From NCBI RefSeq assembly GCF_001597745.1, contig NZ_LUHJ01000033.1, positions 1 through 59,211 on the forward strand: DNA of 59,211 nucleotides, in the 5' to 3' direction. Under the pieces are notes generated by a model that saw only the letters and a list, made by a program, of their open reading frames with translations, searched no databases and was not told where the DNA came from. Positions within the stretch are counted from its first letter, which is position 1. Every line of letters starts with the position of its first letter. Shown here piece after piece: positions 36,423-43,584 of this stretch. Position numbers and translations under genes: made by a program. The stretch comes from Anabaena sp. 4-3. GTDB lineage: Bacteria > Cyanobacteriota > Cyanobacteriia > Cyanobacteriales > Nostocaceae.

Positions 36423-36466
36423 TGAAAAGTTTCCTACGGCGGGAAACCCGCCTACAGAACTTTTCG
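36423..36466. repeat. Hairpin with GGCGGG/CCCGCC core
   Basis: A nested inverted repeat: GAAAAGTTTC...GAACTTTTC outer arms around a GGCGGGAAACCCGCC inner hairpin. It lies in the GTPase-WD40 gap and resembles a dispersed Nostoc intergenic hairpin. Confidence 0.7.
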
Positions 36467-36552
36467 CAAAATTCTTGCATTAAAGAATTTTGGGTCAAAA
36501 TGCTCCCCTGTTCCCTATTCCCTATTCTCCATTCCCTATTCCCTGTCAATAT

Positions 36553-37614
36553 ATGAACCCTACAACTAGCAAAAATAAAGAATTTGAACAACACTATTCA
36601 GGAACATTAGCAGATTATGTGACTGCGATCGCCTGGTCGCCCACAGGTGACACCTTAGCCGCTACTTCTGCGGCTGGGGAAGTGGTACTATGGCAAGATG
36701 GCGCAATCACAACTCTACAAACTGCTCACGGTCAATCTGTAGACTGCGTGGCTTTCTCTCACGATGGTCAATTTTTAGCAGTTGGCGGACAAGATGGCCG
36801 GGTGAAAATTTGGCGCGGACAGGAATTAATTGCAACTTTAGAAAATGCACCCGCTTGGGTAGATAAGCTAGCTTGGAATCATGTTAATAACCAGTTGGCT
36901 TTTAGTTTAGGGCGTTATGTTCAAGTTTGGGATGCTGATAGTGGTGAGGTGGTTGTCACCCTAAATTTTGCTGACTCCTCGGCATTGAGTATTGATTGGC
37001 GAATTGATGGGCAATATTTAGCTATTGGTGGCAATAAAGGTGTCAAAATTTGGCACTCTCAAGATTGGGATGAAGAACCTTATATTTTGAGTATGCCGAC
37101 AGTTAGCGTGGCTATGGCTTGGTCAACCGATGGTAAATTCCTCGCCTCTGGGAATATGGATCGCAGCGTCAGCGTTTTAGAATGGGATAATCCCGACCCT
37201 TGGGTGATGCGTGGCTTCCCTGGTAAAATTCGTCAATTGGCTTGGTCAGAAATTTATACCAACATCGGTGCGCCATTATTAGCTAGTTCCAGTGTAGAAG
37301 GGATTGTAGTCTGGGAAAAGCTAGAGGATGAAAACTTAGGTTGGGAAGCGCGAGTTTTGACTAATCATGTGGGTGTGATTAATGCGATCGCCTTTGCACC
37401 TCAAAGTTTTACCTTAGCTTCGGCGGCGACAGATGGCTGGTTATGCTTGTGGAACAAAGCCAAAAAAGTATCACAAATTCTCACAGGTGTCGCTGATGGT
37501 TTTTCTACCTTAGCTTGGCATCCCCAAGGTAAACTATTAGCCGCAGGTGGTGACAAAGGTGAAATCTTGATTTGGTCAAAGGTACTACGTGGACAAGGCT
37601 TTGGGCGTGGTTAA
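36553..37614 (+). CDS. WD40-repeat beta-propeller protein
   Basis: A 353-residue protein from ATG 36553, made of seven WD-like repeats with recognisable units (YVTAIAWSPTGDTLAATSAAGEVVLW, DCVAFSHDGQFLAVGGQDGRVKIW, LSIDWRIDGQYLAIGGNKGVKIW, NAIAFAPQSFTLASAATDGWLCLWN, STLAWHPQGKLLAAGGDKGEILIW). Such propellers serve as protein-interaction platforms. It lies 167 bases behind the Zur-box-linked GTPase, so co-regulation is possible. The frame is open upstream through CCCTATT-type repeats, but ATG 36553 precedes the conserved part. Confidence 0.88.
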   Translation: MNPTTSKNKEFEQHYSGTLADYVTAIAWSPTGDTLAATSAAGEVVLWQDGAITTLQTAHGQSVDCVAFSHDGQFLAVGGQDGRVKIWRGQELIATLENAPAWVDKLAWNHVNNQLAFSLGRYVQVWDADSGEVVVTLNFADSSALSIDWRIDGQYLAIGGNKGVKIWHSQDWDEEPYILSMPTVSVAMAWSTDGKFLASGNMDRSVSVLEWDNPDPWVMRGFPGKIRQLAWSEIYTNIGAPLLASSSVEGIVVWEKLEDENLGWEARVLTNHVGVINAIAFAPQSFTLASAATDGWLCLWNKAKKVSQILTGVADGFSTLAWHPQGKLLAAGGDKGEILIWSKVLRGQGFGRG

Positions 37615-37688
37615 GTTAGTGACTAAAGTTGAAGCTATTCTAGAAAATTGGCTATGCTTTATCAACAGCACTTGTTAATATCTGAAGT

Positions 37689-37958
37689 ATGAACCTCGTC
37701 AAACTGTTTTTGCTCACCTGTCCTGTCATTATCTCATCTATCCTGCTAGCAGCCAACCCAGCCCATGCTAGTATAAAACCTACATTTGCTACCCCAGAAA
37801 TTACGGTGGAATATGTGCAACCATTGTCTGCGATCGCAACCCCCCATGTAGCCCCAGCATCTAATCCTATCATCGATCAACTCGGTTGTAGTTGCGCTCA
37901 ATGTGTTAAACCTAAATTTGAACTTTTACAAGGAAAACTTCCATCTGTTCATTTTTAA
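37689..37958 (+). CDS. Small secreted protein with CSCAQC motif
   Basis: An 89-residue protein with a strong Sec signal peptide (MNLVKLFLLTCPVIISSILLAANPAHA, cleavage near AHA/S27). The mature part is only about 62 residues and ends IDQLGCSCAQCVKPKFELLQGKLPSVHF, with three cysteines in CSCxxC. That is a compact metal- or redox-type site on a protein bound for the periplasm or outside. I do not recognise a family. It lies between the WD40 protein and the ZnuA-like lipoprotein, and a terminator follows, so it is a distinct small transcript end. Confidence 0.75.
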   Translation: MNLVKLFLLTCPVIISSILLAANPAHASIKPTFATPEITVEYVQPLSAIATPHVAPASNPIIDQLGCSCAQCVKPKFELLQGKLPSVHF

Positions 37959-37981
37959 TCACGGTGAAAAAATATTCTATT

Positions 37982-38004
37982 AGGCACAGTTTTCTGTGCC
38001 TTTA
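37982..38004 (+). terminator. Terminator after the CSCAQC gene
   Basis: AGGCACAG and CTGTGCCT form a perfect eight-base stem around TTTT, followed by TTTACTGTTT. It lies 25 bases past the stop codon. Confidence 0.8.
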
Positions 38005-38146
38005 CTGTTTATATTTTTTTGGTTTTACTCAAATCAAATCAAAAAATGATAGTAAAAATAACATAAATAACACTACAAACATTTTAGTCATGGCAAAATA
38101 AAACCATACTAAAACCAGAGCAGAGTCACAATTTTTCATTCATCAA

Positions 38147-38161
38147 TGATAACTATTTTAC
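38147..38161. promoter_or_regulatory. Weak Zur-like half site
   Basis: TGATAACTATTTTAC keeps the left half of the Zur consensus (TGATAA.TATT) but not the right. It lies about 20 bases before the lipoprotein start. I give it little weight by itself. Confidence 0.25.
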
Positions 38162-38179
38162 ATTAAACTTTAACTAAAT

Positions 38180-39169
38180 ATGTCAAAAAAAATACTAAAA
38201 CTTCCTTCATTAAAATTGATATTATTGTTGTTATCAATGGGATTGTTTGGCTGTGGAAATCAAGCTGTAAATACATCCTTCACCAAAACATCTGCTATTG
38301 CTAATGAAAATCTTCCCCAGGTTGTAGCTACGACAAGCGTACTATGTGATTTAGTTAAACAGGTTGCAGAAAATACAATTAATCTTACCTGTTTAATTCC
38401 TCCTAATACTGATGCTCAAGATTATCAACCAAAACCAGAAGATAGCACAGCTATTGAGCAAGCTAAATTAATTTTCTACAATGGCTACAATCTAGAACCA
38501 GAATTAATCAAATTGATTACAGCCACAGAAAATAAATCACCTAAAATAGCTGTGAGTCAAGTTGTACTTTCTCCGCGACGACAATCTCAAGGAAATACCA
38601 GAACAATCACCAATCCTTATATTTGGCATAATCCGAAAAACGCCATCAAAATGGTAGAAGTTATTAGTAGTAACTTAAAAAAATTAGAACCCAGTAATGC
38701 AGAGATTTATCAAGAAAATAGCAAACGGATGCAAACGGAACTCACACAAATAGATAATTGGATTAAATCAAGAGTTGCTACTATTCCTCAAGATAAGCGC
38801 AGATTAATTACCACTACCAACGCCATAGATTATTTTACAAAAGCCTATGGTATTCCCTCGGCTAGTTTAGGTACAGAACAACCAGCAACAAATCAACGCA
38901 TCACAAATTTAGTCAGGTATATTCAAAATAATAGAGTTCCAATAATTTTTGCAGAGGCAAAAGTTAACCCAGAGTTAATAGAGTCTATCGCTACAGAAGC
39001 AGAAGTCAAATTATCAGAAAGACAACTATATACTAAAGGACTAGGAGAAGCAGACAGTGATGCTAGTACCTATCAAAATATGCTGTTTGCCAACACACGC
39101 ACCATTGTTGAGGGTTTAGGTGGAACTTACTTAATTTTTCCCCCCAGAATTCAACAATCTCAACGTTAG
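38180..39169 (+). CDS. Orphan ZnuA/MntC-like substrate-binding lipoprotein
   Basis: A 329-residue cluster A-I metal-binding lipoprotein. Signal peptide ends in lipobox LFGC (Cys25). The body follows the family: VVATTSVLCDLVKQVAENTINLTCLIPPNTD, NGYNLEPELIKLI, NPYIWHNPKNAIKMVE, YFTKAYGI and IFAEAKVNPELIESIA. By eye-alignment the four usual Mn/Zn ligands become Gln80 (for His), His150, Glu239 and Lys286 (for Asp), so at least two are lost; the ZnuA third His (here Asn214) is also absent. There is no His-rich loop and no permease or ATPase gene next to it. It probably binds something other than free Zn or Mn, or is a scavenging relative. Confidence 0.82.
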   Translation: MSKKILKLPSLKLILLLLSMGLFGCGNQAVNTSFTKTSAIANENLPQVVATTSVLCDLVKQVAENTINLTCLIPPNTDAQDYQPKPEDSTAIEQAKLIFYNGYNLEPELIKLITATENKSPKIAVSQVVLSPRRQSQGNTRTITNPYIWHNPKNAIKMVEVISSNLKKLEPSNAEIYQENSKRMQTELTQIDNWIKSRVATIPQDKRRLITTTNAIDYFTKAYGIPSASLGTEQPATNQRITNLVRYIQNNRVPIIFAEAKVNPELIESIATEAEVKLSERQLYTKGLGEADSDASTYQNMLFANTRTIVEGLGGTYLIFPPRIQQSQR

Positions 39170-39176
39170 GTTTGTA

Positions 39177-39704
39177 TTACTTCGATTCTGATAGTGATTT
39201 CCAGATTAATGCTGTTTTCTCCATCTCTTTAATGAATCCATCTTTCCCATCCATATATCCGTTAATATCGTTGAGATACTGCTGGACTAACTGACGTTTT
39301 AATTCACTATATTTCTGTGCAATTTCAGGGTGAGCAATCATATAATCTCTAAATGCCAAGTGTCGTTTTACCTCTGGTGTACAAACCTCAAAAGTATGAA
39401 CATGATGGGTTCTTTTACCAGTTGCATCATCTTTGCGAAAATAACGACGGCCTGGTATTCCAAATTCACCCATGACGGCATAACCTAATGCTGTCATAGC
39501 TGAACTTTGTTCATCCACCTTGATAATGTCCTTCACCTCAACCAAAATATCAATAATAGGCTTGGCATAGATATGAGGAATTGCTGTGCTGCCAATATGG
39601 TGAATAGCAACTAAATTGTCACCGAAAACTGGTGCAATCAGCTTTGCTTCATCCTCAAATTTGCTACGCCAAATAGGATTGTGGGGTAAAACTTCTACTT
39701 TCAT
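39177..39704 (-). CDS. GrpB-family (UPF0157) nucleotidyltransferase-like protein
   Basis: A 175-residue GrpB/UPF0157 protein, a branch of the nucleotidyltransferase fold often fused to CoaE in other bacteria. Marks are VLPHNPIWRSKFEDEAKLI, VAIHHIGSTAIPHIYAKPIIDILVEV, the RRYFRKDDATGKRTHHVHTFE block, and HLAFRDYMIAHPEIAQKYSELKRQL. The catalytic-like GST and Asp pair (IIDILVE) are kept. Function is unknown. It is convergent with the lipoprotein gene, with a seven-base gap. Confidence 0.88.
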   Translation of the reverse strand: MKVEVLPHNPIWRSKFEDEAKLIAPVFGDNLVAIHHIGSTAIPHIYAKPIIDILVEVKDIIKVDEQSSAMTALGYAVMGEFGIPGRRYFRKDDATGKRTHHVHTFEVCTPEVKRHLAFRDYMIAHPEIAQKYSELKRQLVQQYLNDINGYMDGKDGFIKEMEKTALIWKSLSESK

Positions 39705-39753
39705 GGAAATTTACCAAAAAATAAATTTATCTAGTCATAATCAAACTCTCTTG

Positions 39754-39940
39754 TAGGGTACTTCATAAGAGATAATTTAGTCAAAATTGATAGATTTTCC
39801 ACCTCTGACGCACCCTACTAATGTGTTAGTTGCGTAATACCAATTCTCTATGAAGTCTCACCAAATCAATGATGTAGAGACGTTGCATGCAACGTCTCTA
39901 CAGTGCGAAATAAAGTGCATCTATGGCTACGCCACGCAAG
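39754..39940. repeat. Composite palindromic repeat, copy B
   Basis: The modules seen in copy A recur rearranged. TTGTAGGGTACTTCA (degenerate left arm) and CTGACGCACCCTAC (right arm, to about 39818) come first. The identical perfect 28-bp palindrome is at 39874-39901, preceded by CACCAAATCAATGATG, as in copy A (CACCAAATCAATAATG). The inverted module TGCATCTATGGCTACGCCAC is at 39916-39940. Confidence 0.88.
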
Positions 39941-39985
39941 CTACATCAAGAAACGGTATAATTCCTGAAGTAATTTAGCGGACAA

Positions 39986-41215
39986 TTAAGCGATTTGAGG
40001 ATAAGCAACAGAAACTCTCGGTTTAATAATCGCTGGTACAATTTTTTCACAGGCCATTCTTGCACCTGATAAATTTCTGGCTGTCGGGCCTATTTGTAAA
40101 GCCGCTAACCCTCCCATCAGAAATAATTCACAACCAGGCCAACGTAGACAATTATCTAATACAGGTAAGCCGTTGACTATAGGAATGGGGTAAGTATTCA
40201 CAATTTCTGTTAATAATGGTTCTGCGGTGACATCAAATTTACTACCAGTAGAAAGCCAAATGCGATCGCACTCATATTGACTACCATCACTGCATTTTAC
40301 CTGCCAATGATTGCCTAACCATTCAGCCGCAACAATTTGGCAATATTCATCTATTCTCCCATAACCAGCACGCACCGCCCGACGTAGTTGCAGAGCCATT
40401 GCAGGGGTGACAGAACCACCATTACGCGCTTGTTGAATAATTTCCCAACGCTTTTGATAATCTGATTCGGCAAAAAATCCCTTTAAGTATTTTGGCCCTA
40501 ACCAACCGGGTTCAGCATCAAATAATTTAGCTTGCAACTGTCGCCGCATGATTAACTGGACTTTCGCACCACGGTTTATCGCACCTACTGCTAAATGTCC
40601 ACTGGTTAAACCACCACCAACTATTAATACTCTCTCACCAGTTAAATGTAATTGTCGTAAATCTATATGCTGTGAGTGACACAATTTGTCTGGGGGATAC
40701 TCTGATTTAATTTGATTTACCCAGTCAGGAATTTGTAGTTGGCTGTTATTTGCAGCTAGTACCACCCGCCGTGTGATGATTGACTTTCCATCTTGCAACC
40801 ACAGACGAAAACGCTGATGTAAAGGTTCAACTCGTGTAACTGTAGCTGGTACAACTAAATCCTGTACATCCCAACGGCGAATCACATCATGACACAAGTC
40901 TTCAAATAGCCGAGTTCCTGGTAAGTCGTAGGGGGGAAATAATTCTTGGGGACGGGACTCAGCAAATTTCCGTAAGGCGAAGGGGTTAGGATCAGGATGG
41001 TGTACCGCAGGCGATCGCAAATGTGGTATTTCTAAAGCTGCAAACTGCTGTTGCCATCGACTTAACCATCTACCACTAGGATCAAACACCAAAAATCTCC
41101 CTAGCATCTTTTGGCGTTTTTGCAACAAATGAGTTGCAAATGTTAACGCATGAGGGCCAGCACCAATAATTGCTAAGTCAATTTTGCTGGGTAACTGTGG
41201 TGGAGTAGTTGCCAT
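39986..41215 (-). CDS. Lysine/ornithine N-monooxygenase-like flavoprotein
   Basis: A 409-residue FAD/NAD(P)-binding protein. The FAD loop is AIIGAGPHALTFATHLL (residues 15-31), the NADP loop is VLIVGGGLTSGHLAVGAI, and the LSTGSKFDVTAEPLL block and late LFLMGGLAALQIGPTARNLSGARMA follow. Closest recognisable relatives are siderophore-type lysine or ornithine N-hydroxylases, but these are generic two-dinucleotide-domain features and no NRPS or siderophore gene is nearby. A 17-bp perfect palindrome of the Zur/Fur kind sits 18 bases before the start, which suggests regulation by metal status. Confidence 0.82.
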   Translation of the reverse strand: MATTPPQLPSKIDLAIIGAGPHALTFATHLLQKRQKMLGRFLVFDPSGRWLSRWQQQFAALEIPHLRSPAVHHPDPNPFALRKFAESRPQELFPPYDLPGTRLFEDLCHDVIRRWDVQDLVVPATVTRVEPLHQRFRLWLQDGKSIITRRVVLAANNSQLQIPDWVNQIKSEYPPDKLCHSQHIDLRQLHLTGERVLIVGGGLTSGHLAVGAINRGAKVQLIMRRQLQAKLFDAEPGWLGPKYLKGFFAESDYQKRWEIIQQARNGGSVTPAMALQLRRAVRAGYGRIDEYCQIVAAEWLGNHWQVKCSDGSQYECDRIWLSTGSKFDVTAEPLLTEIVNTYPIPIVNGLPVLDNCLRWPGCELFLMGGLAALQIGPTARNLSGARMACEKIVPAIIKPRVSVAYPQIA

Positions 41216-41232
41216 AGCCGAGTCATTGGGAT

Positions 41233-41251
41233 ATAACGATAATCGTTATCA
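41233..41251. promoter_or_regulatory. Zur/Fur-like palindrome
   Basis: ATAACGATAATCGTTAT (41233-41249) is a perfect 17-bp palindrome. Read on the minus strand as TGATAACGATTATCG it matches 13 of 15 positions of the Zur consensus; it also resembles a Fur box. It would overlap the promoter of the flavoprotein gene, which runs leftward. Confidence 0.65.
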
Positions 41252-41328
41252 TTGTAATCTCACATCTAGTTAACTGGCATTTCCGAACAACTAACCCCAT
41301 CACATAGACTAAAAAATCTAGGCAACCG

Positions 41329-41823
41329 TTACCATCCCCAACTACCGGGTATACCCTTAAACGGGCCGACAATATCGCTAGTTATCCAACCACCGTAAAA
41401 GTTTCCTGGTTGGGGTTCTACCTGTTCCCCATCTACATAACAAGCATCCATTACATGAGCATAAAAAGCTACATGATCCTTGAGAGATGCAAAAGCTGGT
41501 GTAGGACTAGGATAAAACCAAGCTGCATTTTGCGCCATCTTCTCGCCTACGCGGATTGTATAATAATTAGCGCGCCCCTTCCACTCGCAAAAACTAGACT
41601 GTGGTGTTAACAGCAGATGTTCCATTTTGATATCCGCCGGGGGGATGTAGTAAGAGGGTGGATGGCTGGTTTCTAAAATTCGTTTGGCGTTGCGGGTATC
41701 TACGATAACTACGCCATTAAAAATTACCTGAATGTGTTTGTTAGTGTCTTCCAAGCGAGGGGGACGGGGATAGTCCCAAACTGACTCTTGTCCGGGTTGG
41801 GGTTCAATGCGTTGAGGATACAT
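41329..41823 (-). CDS. DUF427 (NTP_transf_9) domain protein
   Basis: From ATG 41823 the product is 164 residues. It carries the DUF427 pattern: VWDYPRPPRLEDTNKHIQVIFNGVVIVDTRNAKRILETSHPPSYYIPPADI, FCEWKGRANYYTIRVG, and a C-terminal VDGEQVEPQPGNFYGGWITSDIVGPFKG. The last block matches the typical family ending. This family is common in bacteria with no proven activity. The start is preceded by AATTC-type repeat DNA. Confidence 0.9.
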   Translation of the reverse strand: MYPQRIEPQPGQESVWDYPRPPRLEDTNKHIQVIFNGVVIVDTRNAKRILETSHPPSYYIPPADIKMEHLLLTPQSSFCEWKGRANYYTIRVGEKMAQNAAWFYPSPTPAFASLKDHVAFYAHVMDACYVDGEQVEPQPGNFYGGWITSDIVGPFKGIPGSWGW

Positions 41824-41851
41824 ATACAATTCAAAATTCAAAAGAAAGTCA

Positions 41852-41891
41852 TTAGTTATTAGTTATTAGTCATTAGTCATTAGTCATTAGT
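41852..41891. repeat. GTCATTA/GTTATTA heptamer repeat
   Basis: About six copies of GTCATTA or GTTATTA occur in the gap between the DUF427 gene and the HlyD gene. Confidence 0.85.
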
Positions 41892-41947
41892 TTTTCTCCC
41901 TCCTCTACTCCCTATTCCCCACTCCCTACTTCCTGTGTTCCTATCAA

Positions 41948-43522
41948 CTATCTTACTTGTTTCAAACTCTCAACTTGATTGGTGAACAACTCAGTAAACA
42001 GACTCATCACTGTTCTTTCTTCTCTAACTTTGATGTTAGCACTCAAAGACATACCTGATTGCAAGGAAATCTTTCGGTCTTTAATGTCTAGATATTGTTT
42101 ATCTAACTGAATTCTGGCAGGGAATCTATAAAATTTATAGGTTTCATCCGGCGGTAGTGCATCAGAAGCGATATCAAGTAATTCTCCTTTAATATCGCCG
42201 AACTCGCTAAAAGGAAATGAGTCAATTCTGACATCGGCTTTCATTCCCTTACGCACAAAACCAATGTCTTTATTGGTGATGAAAACTTCCGCCACAAATT
42301 TATCGTTAGGGACAATTTGTAGTAATTTTTGGGTGGGGTTAGCTACAAAACCAGGGGCTTTTGCTTGTAAATCAAAAATAGTTCCGGAGACGGGGGCGCG
42401 GAGTTCTTGATATTTAAAGTTTAATTGGGCTTGAGAAATTTTGCTGTTGACATCTGCCAAATTTTGCTCATTATCTAGCACAATTTTCATAAATTGGCTG
42501 TCAATATCAGCAATACGTTTTTTGTTATCGGCTATTCTTTCTAAGATGGTTTTATCAGAAGCGGCGACAGTATTGTAAACTTGTTGCTGATTTTTTTCAA
42601 TATCTAACTGAAGACGCTTCTTTTCTTCAACTAATTGGGCTACCTCTGCGGCCAGATTTTGGACTCTTTGTTGTTGATTGAGATACTGTAATTTAGAAAT
42701 ACCACCTTCTTCAGCCAGGATTTTGAGATTATCGAAGATATTTTTTTGGATAACTAAACTTGCTTGTGTATCTTGAAGTTTGACTTCAGTTTGAGTTAGT
42801 TGTTTCCGAATTTTGGCAACTTCTAACCGCGCCGCAGCAGCACGAGTTTCTAATTCTTGTCTAGCAACTGCTAGTTGTTGCAGTTCATCTCTATCTAATC
42901 CTATTCCTGGGGTGTAGTTTCTTAATTGAGTACGCAGTAACTCATTGTCTGCGACTAAAGCCGCCCGACTTCTTAATAAAAATACTGCATCCCTAGGTAA
43001 TTGACTGCGGAGAAATTCTAGCTCTGAAGTCATGTCAGATGTAGAATTCATTAACCGCCGATAAATTTGATTTTGCTGCATTAAGGAACTGCGAATTTTA
43101 TTTAAAGCATTTAATTGTGCAACGGTGGCGACAGTTTCAAAAGTTAATAGTAAGTCTCCTTTTTGAACTTTATCTCCATCTTTAATAAAGACTTCTTTGA
43201 TAACACCATTTACAGGTGCTTGTACTTCTTTGACAGTTCCCTCTGGCTTTAATTGGCCAGTGGCAGGTACTACCTGCTCAATTTTGGCGAAATATGCCCA
43301 AGTAATGCCAAAACAAGCTAAAATCATCAATGTTACCATGATGGTGCGTGACCACACCGGAGATTGGCGTAGGACAACGGATTGCTCAAATTCTTCACTA
43401 ACTATCAAACCCTGATTAGGGTTCTTCACTAGAGATGTGACAAGTTGAGCATCAGCTTTGACAGCTTTATCGTGCTTGCCGTTACCATTATTACCATTTA
43501 GGCCGCTATTGAGTTGAGTCAT
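41948..43522 (-). CDS. HlyD-family exporter adaptor
   Basis: A 524-residue membrane-fusion protein. The cytosolic N-terminus (1-50) is followed by a membrane segment (TIMVTLMILACFGITWAYFA, about 60-79), a biotinyl-lipoyl half (VVPATGQLKPEGTVKEVQAPVNGVIKEVFIKDGDKVQKGDLLLTFE), a long coiled coil (about 150-370), the second lipoyl half (ELRAPVSGTIFDLQAKAPGFV) and a beta-barrel end. It would link the inner-membrane ABC exporter encoded upstream to an outer-membrane channel. The ABC gene lies 62 bases upstream on the same strand, so the two form an operon. No TolC gene is in view. Confidence 0.9.
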   Translation of the reverse strand: MTQLNSGLNGNNGNGKHDKAVKADAQLVTSLVKNPNQGLIVSEEFEQSVVLRQSPVWSRTIMVTLMILACFGITWAYFAKIEQVVPATGQLKPEGTVKEVQAPVNGVIKEVFIKDGDKVQKGDLLLTFETVATVAQLNALNKIRSSLMQQNQIYRRLMNSTSDMTSELEFLRSQLPRDAVFLLRSRAALVADNELLRTQLRNYTPGIGLDRDELQQLAVARQELETRAAAARLEVAKIRKQLTQTEVKLQDTQASLVIQKNIFDNLKILAEEGGISKLQYLNQQQRVQNLAAEVAQLVEEKKRLQLDIEKNQQQVYNTVAASDKTILERIADNKKRIADIDSQFMKIVLDNEQNLADVNSKISQAQLNFKYQELRAPVSGTIFDLQAKAPGFVANPTQKLLQIVPNDKFVAEVFITNKDIGFVRKGMKADVRIDSFPFSEFGDIKGELLDIASDALPPDETYKFYRFPARIQLDKQYLDIKDRKISLQSGMSLSANIKVREERTVMSLFTELFTNQVESLKQVR

Positions 43523-43528
43523 AGTAAT

Positions 43529-43584
43529 TTGTTGATTGTTGACTGTTGACTGTTGACTGTTGACTAATGACTAATGACTAATGA
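43529..43584. repeat. GTTGACT then ACTAATG heptamer repeats
   Basis: Tandem GTTGACT-type units change over to ACTAATG units in the 62-base gap between the ABC gene and the HlyD gene, so the operon spacer consists almost only of tandem repeat. Confidence 0.85.
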
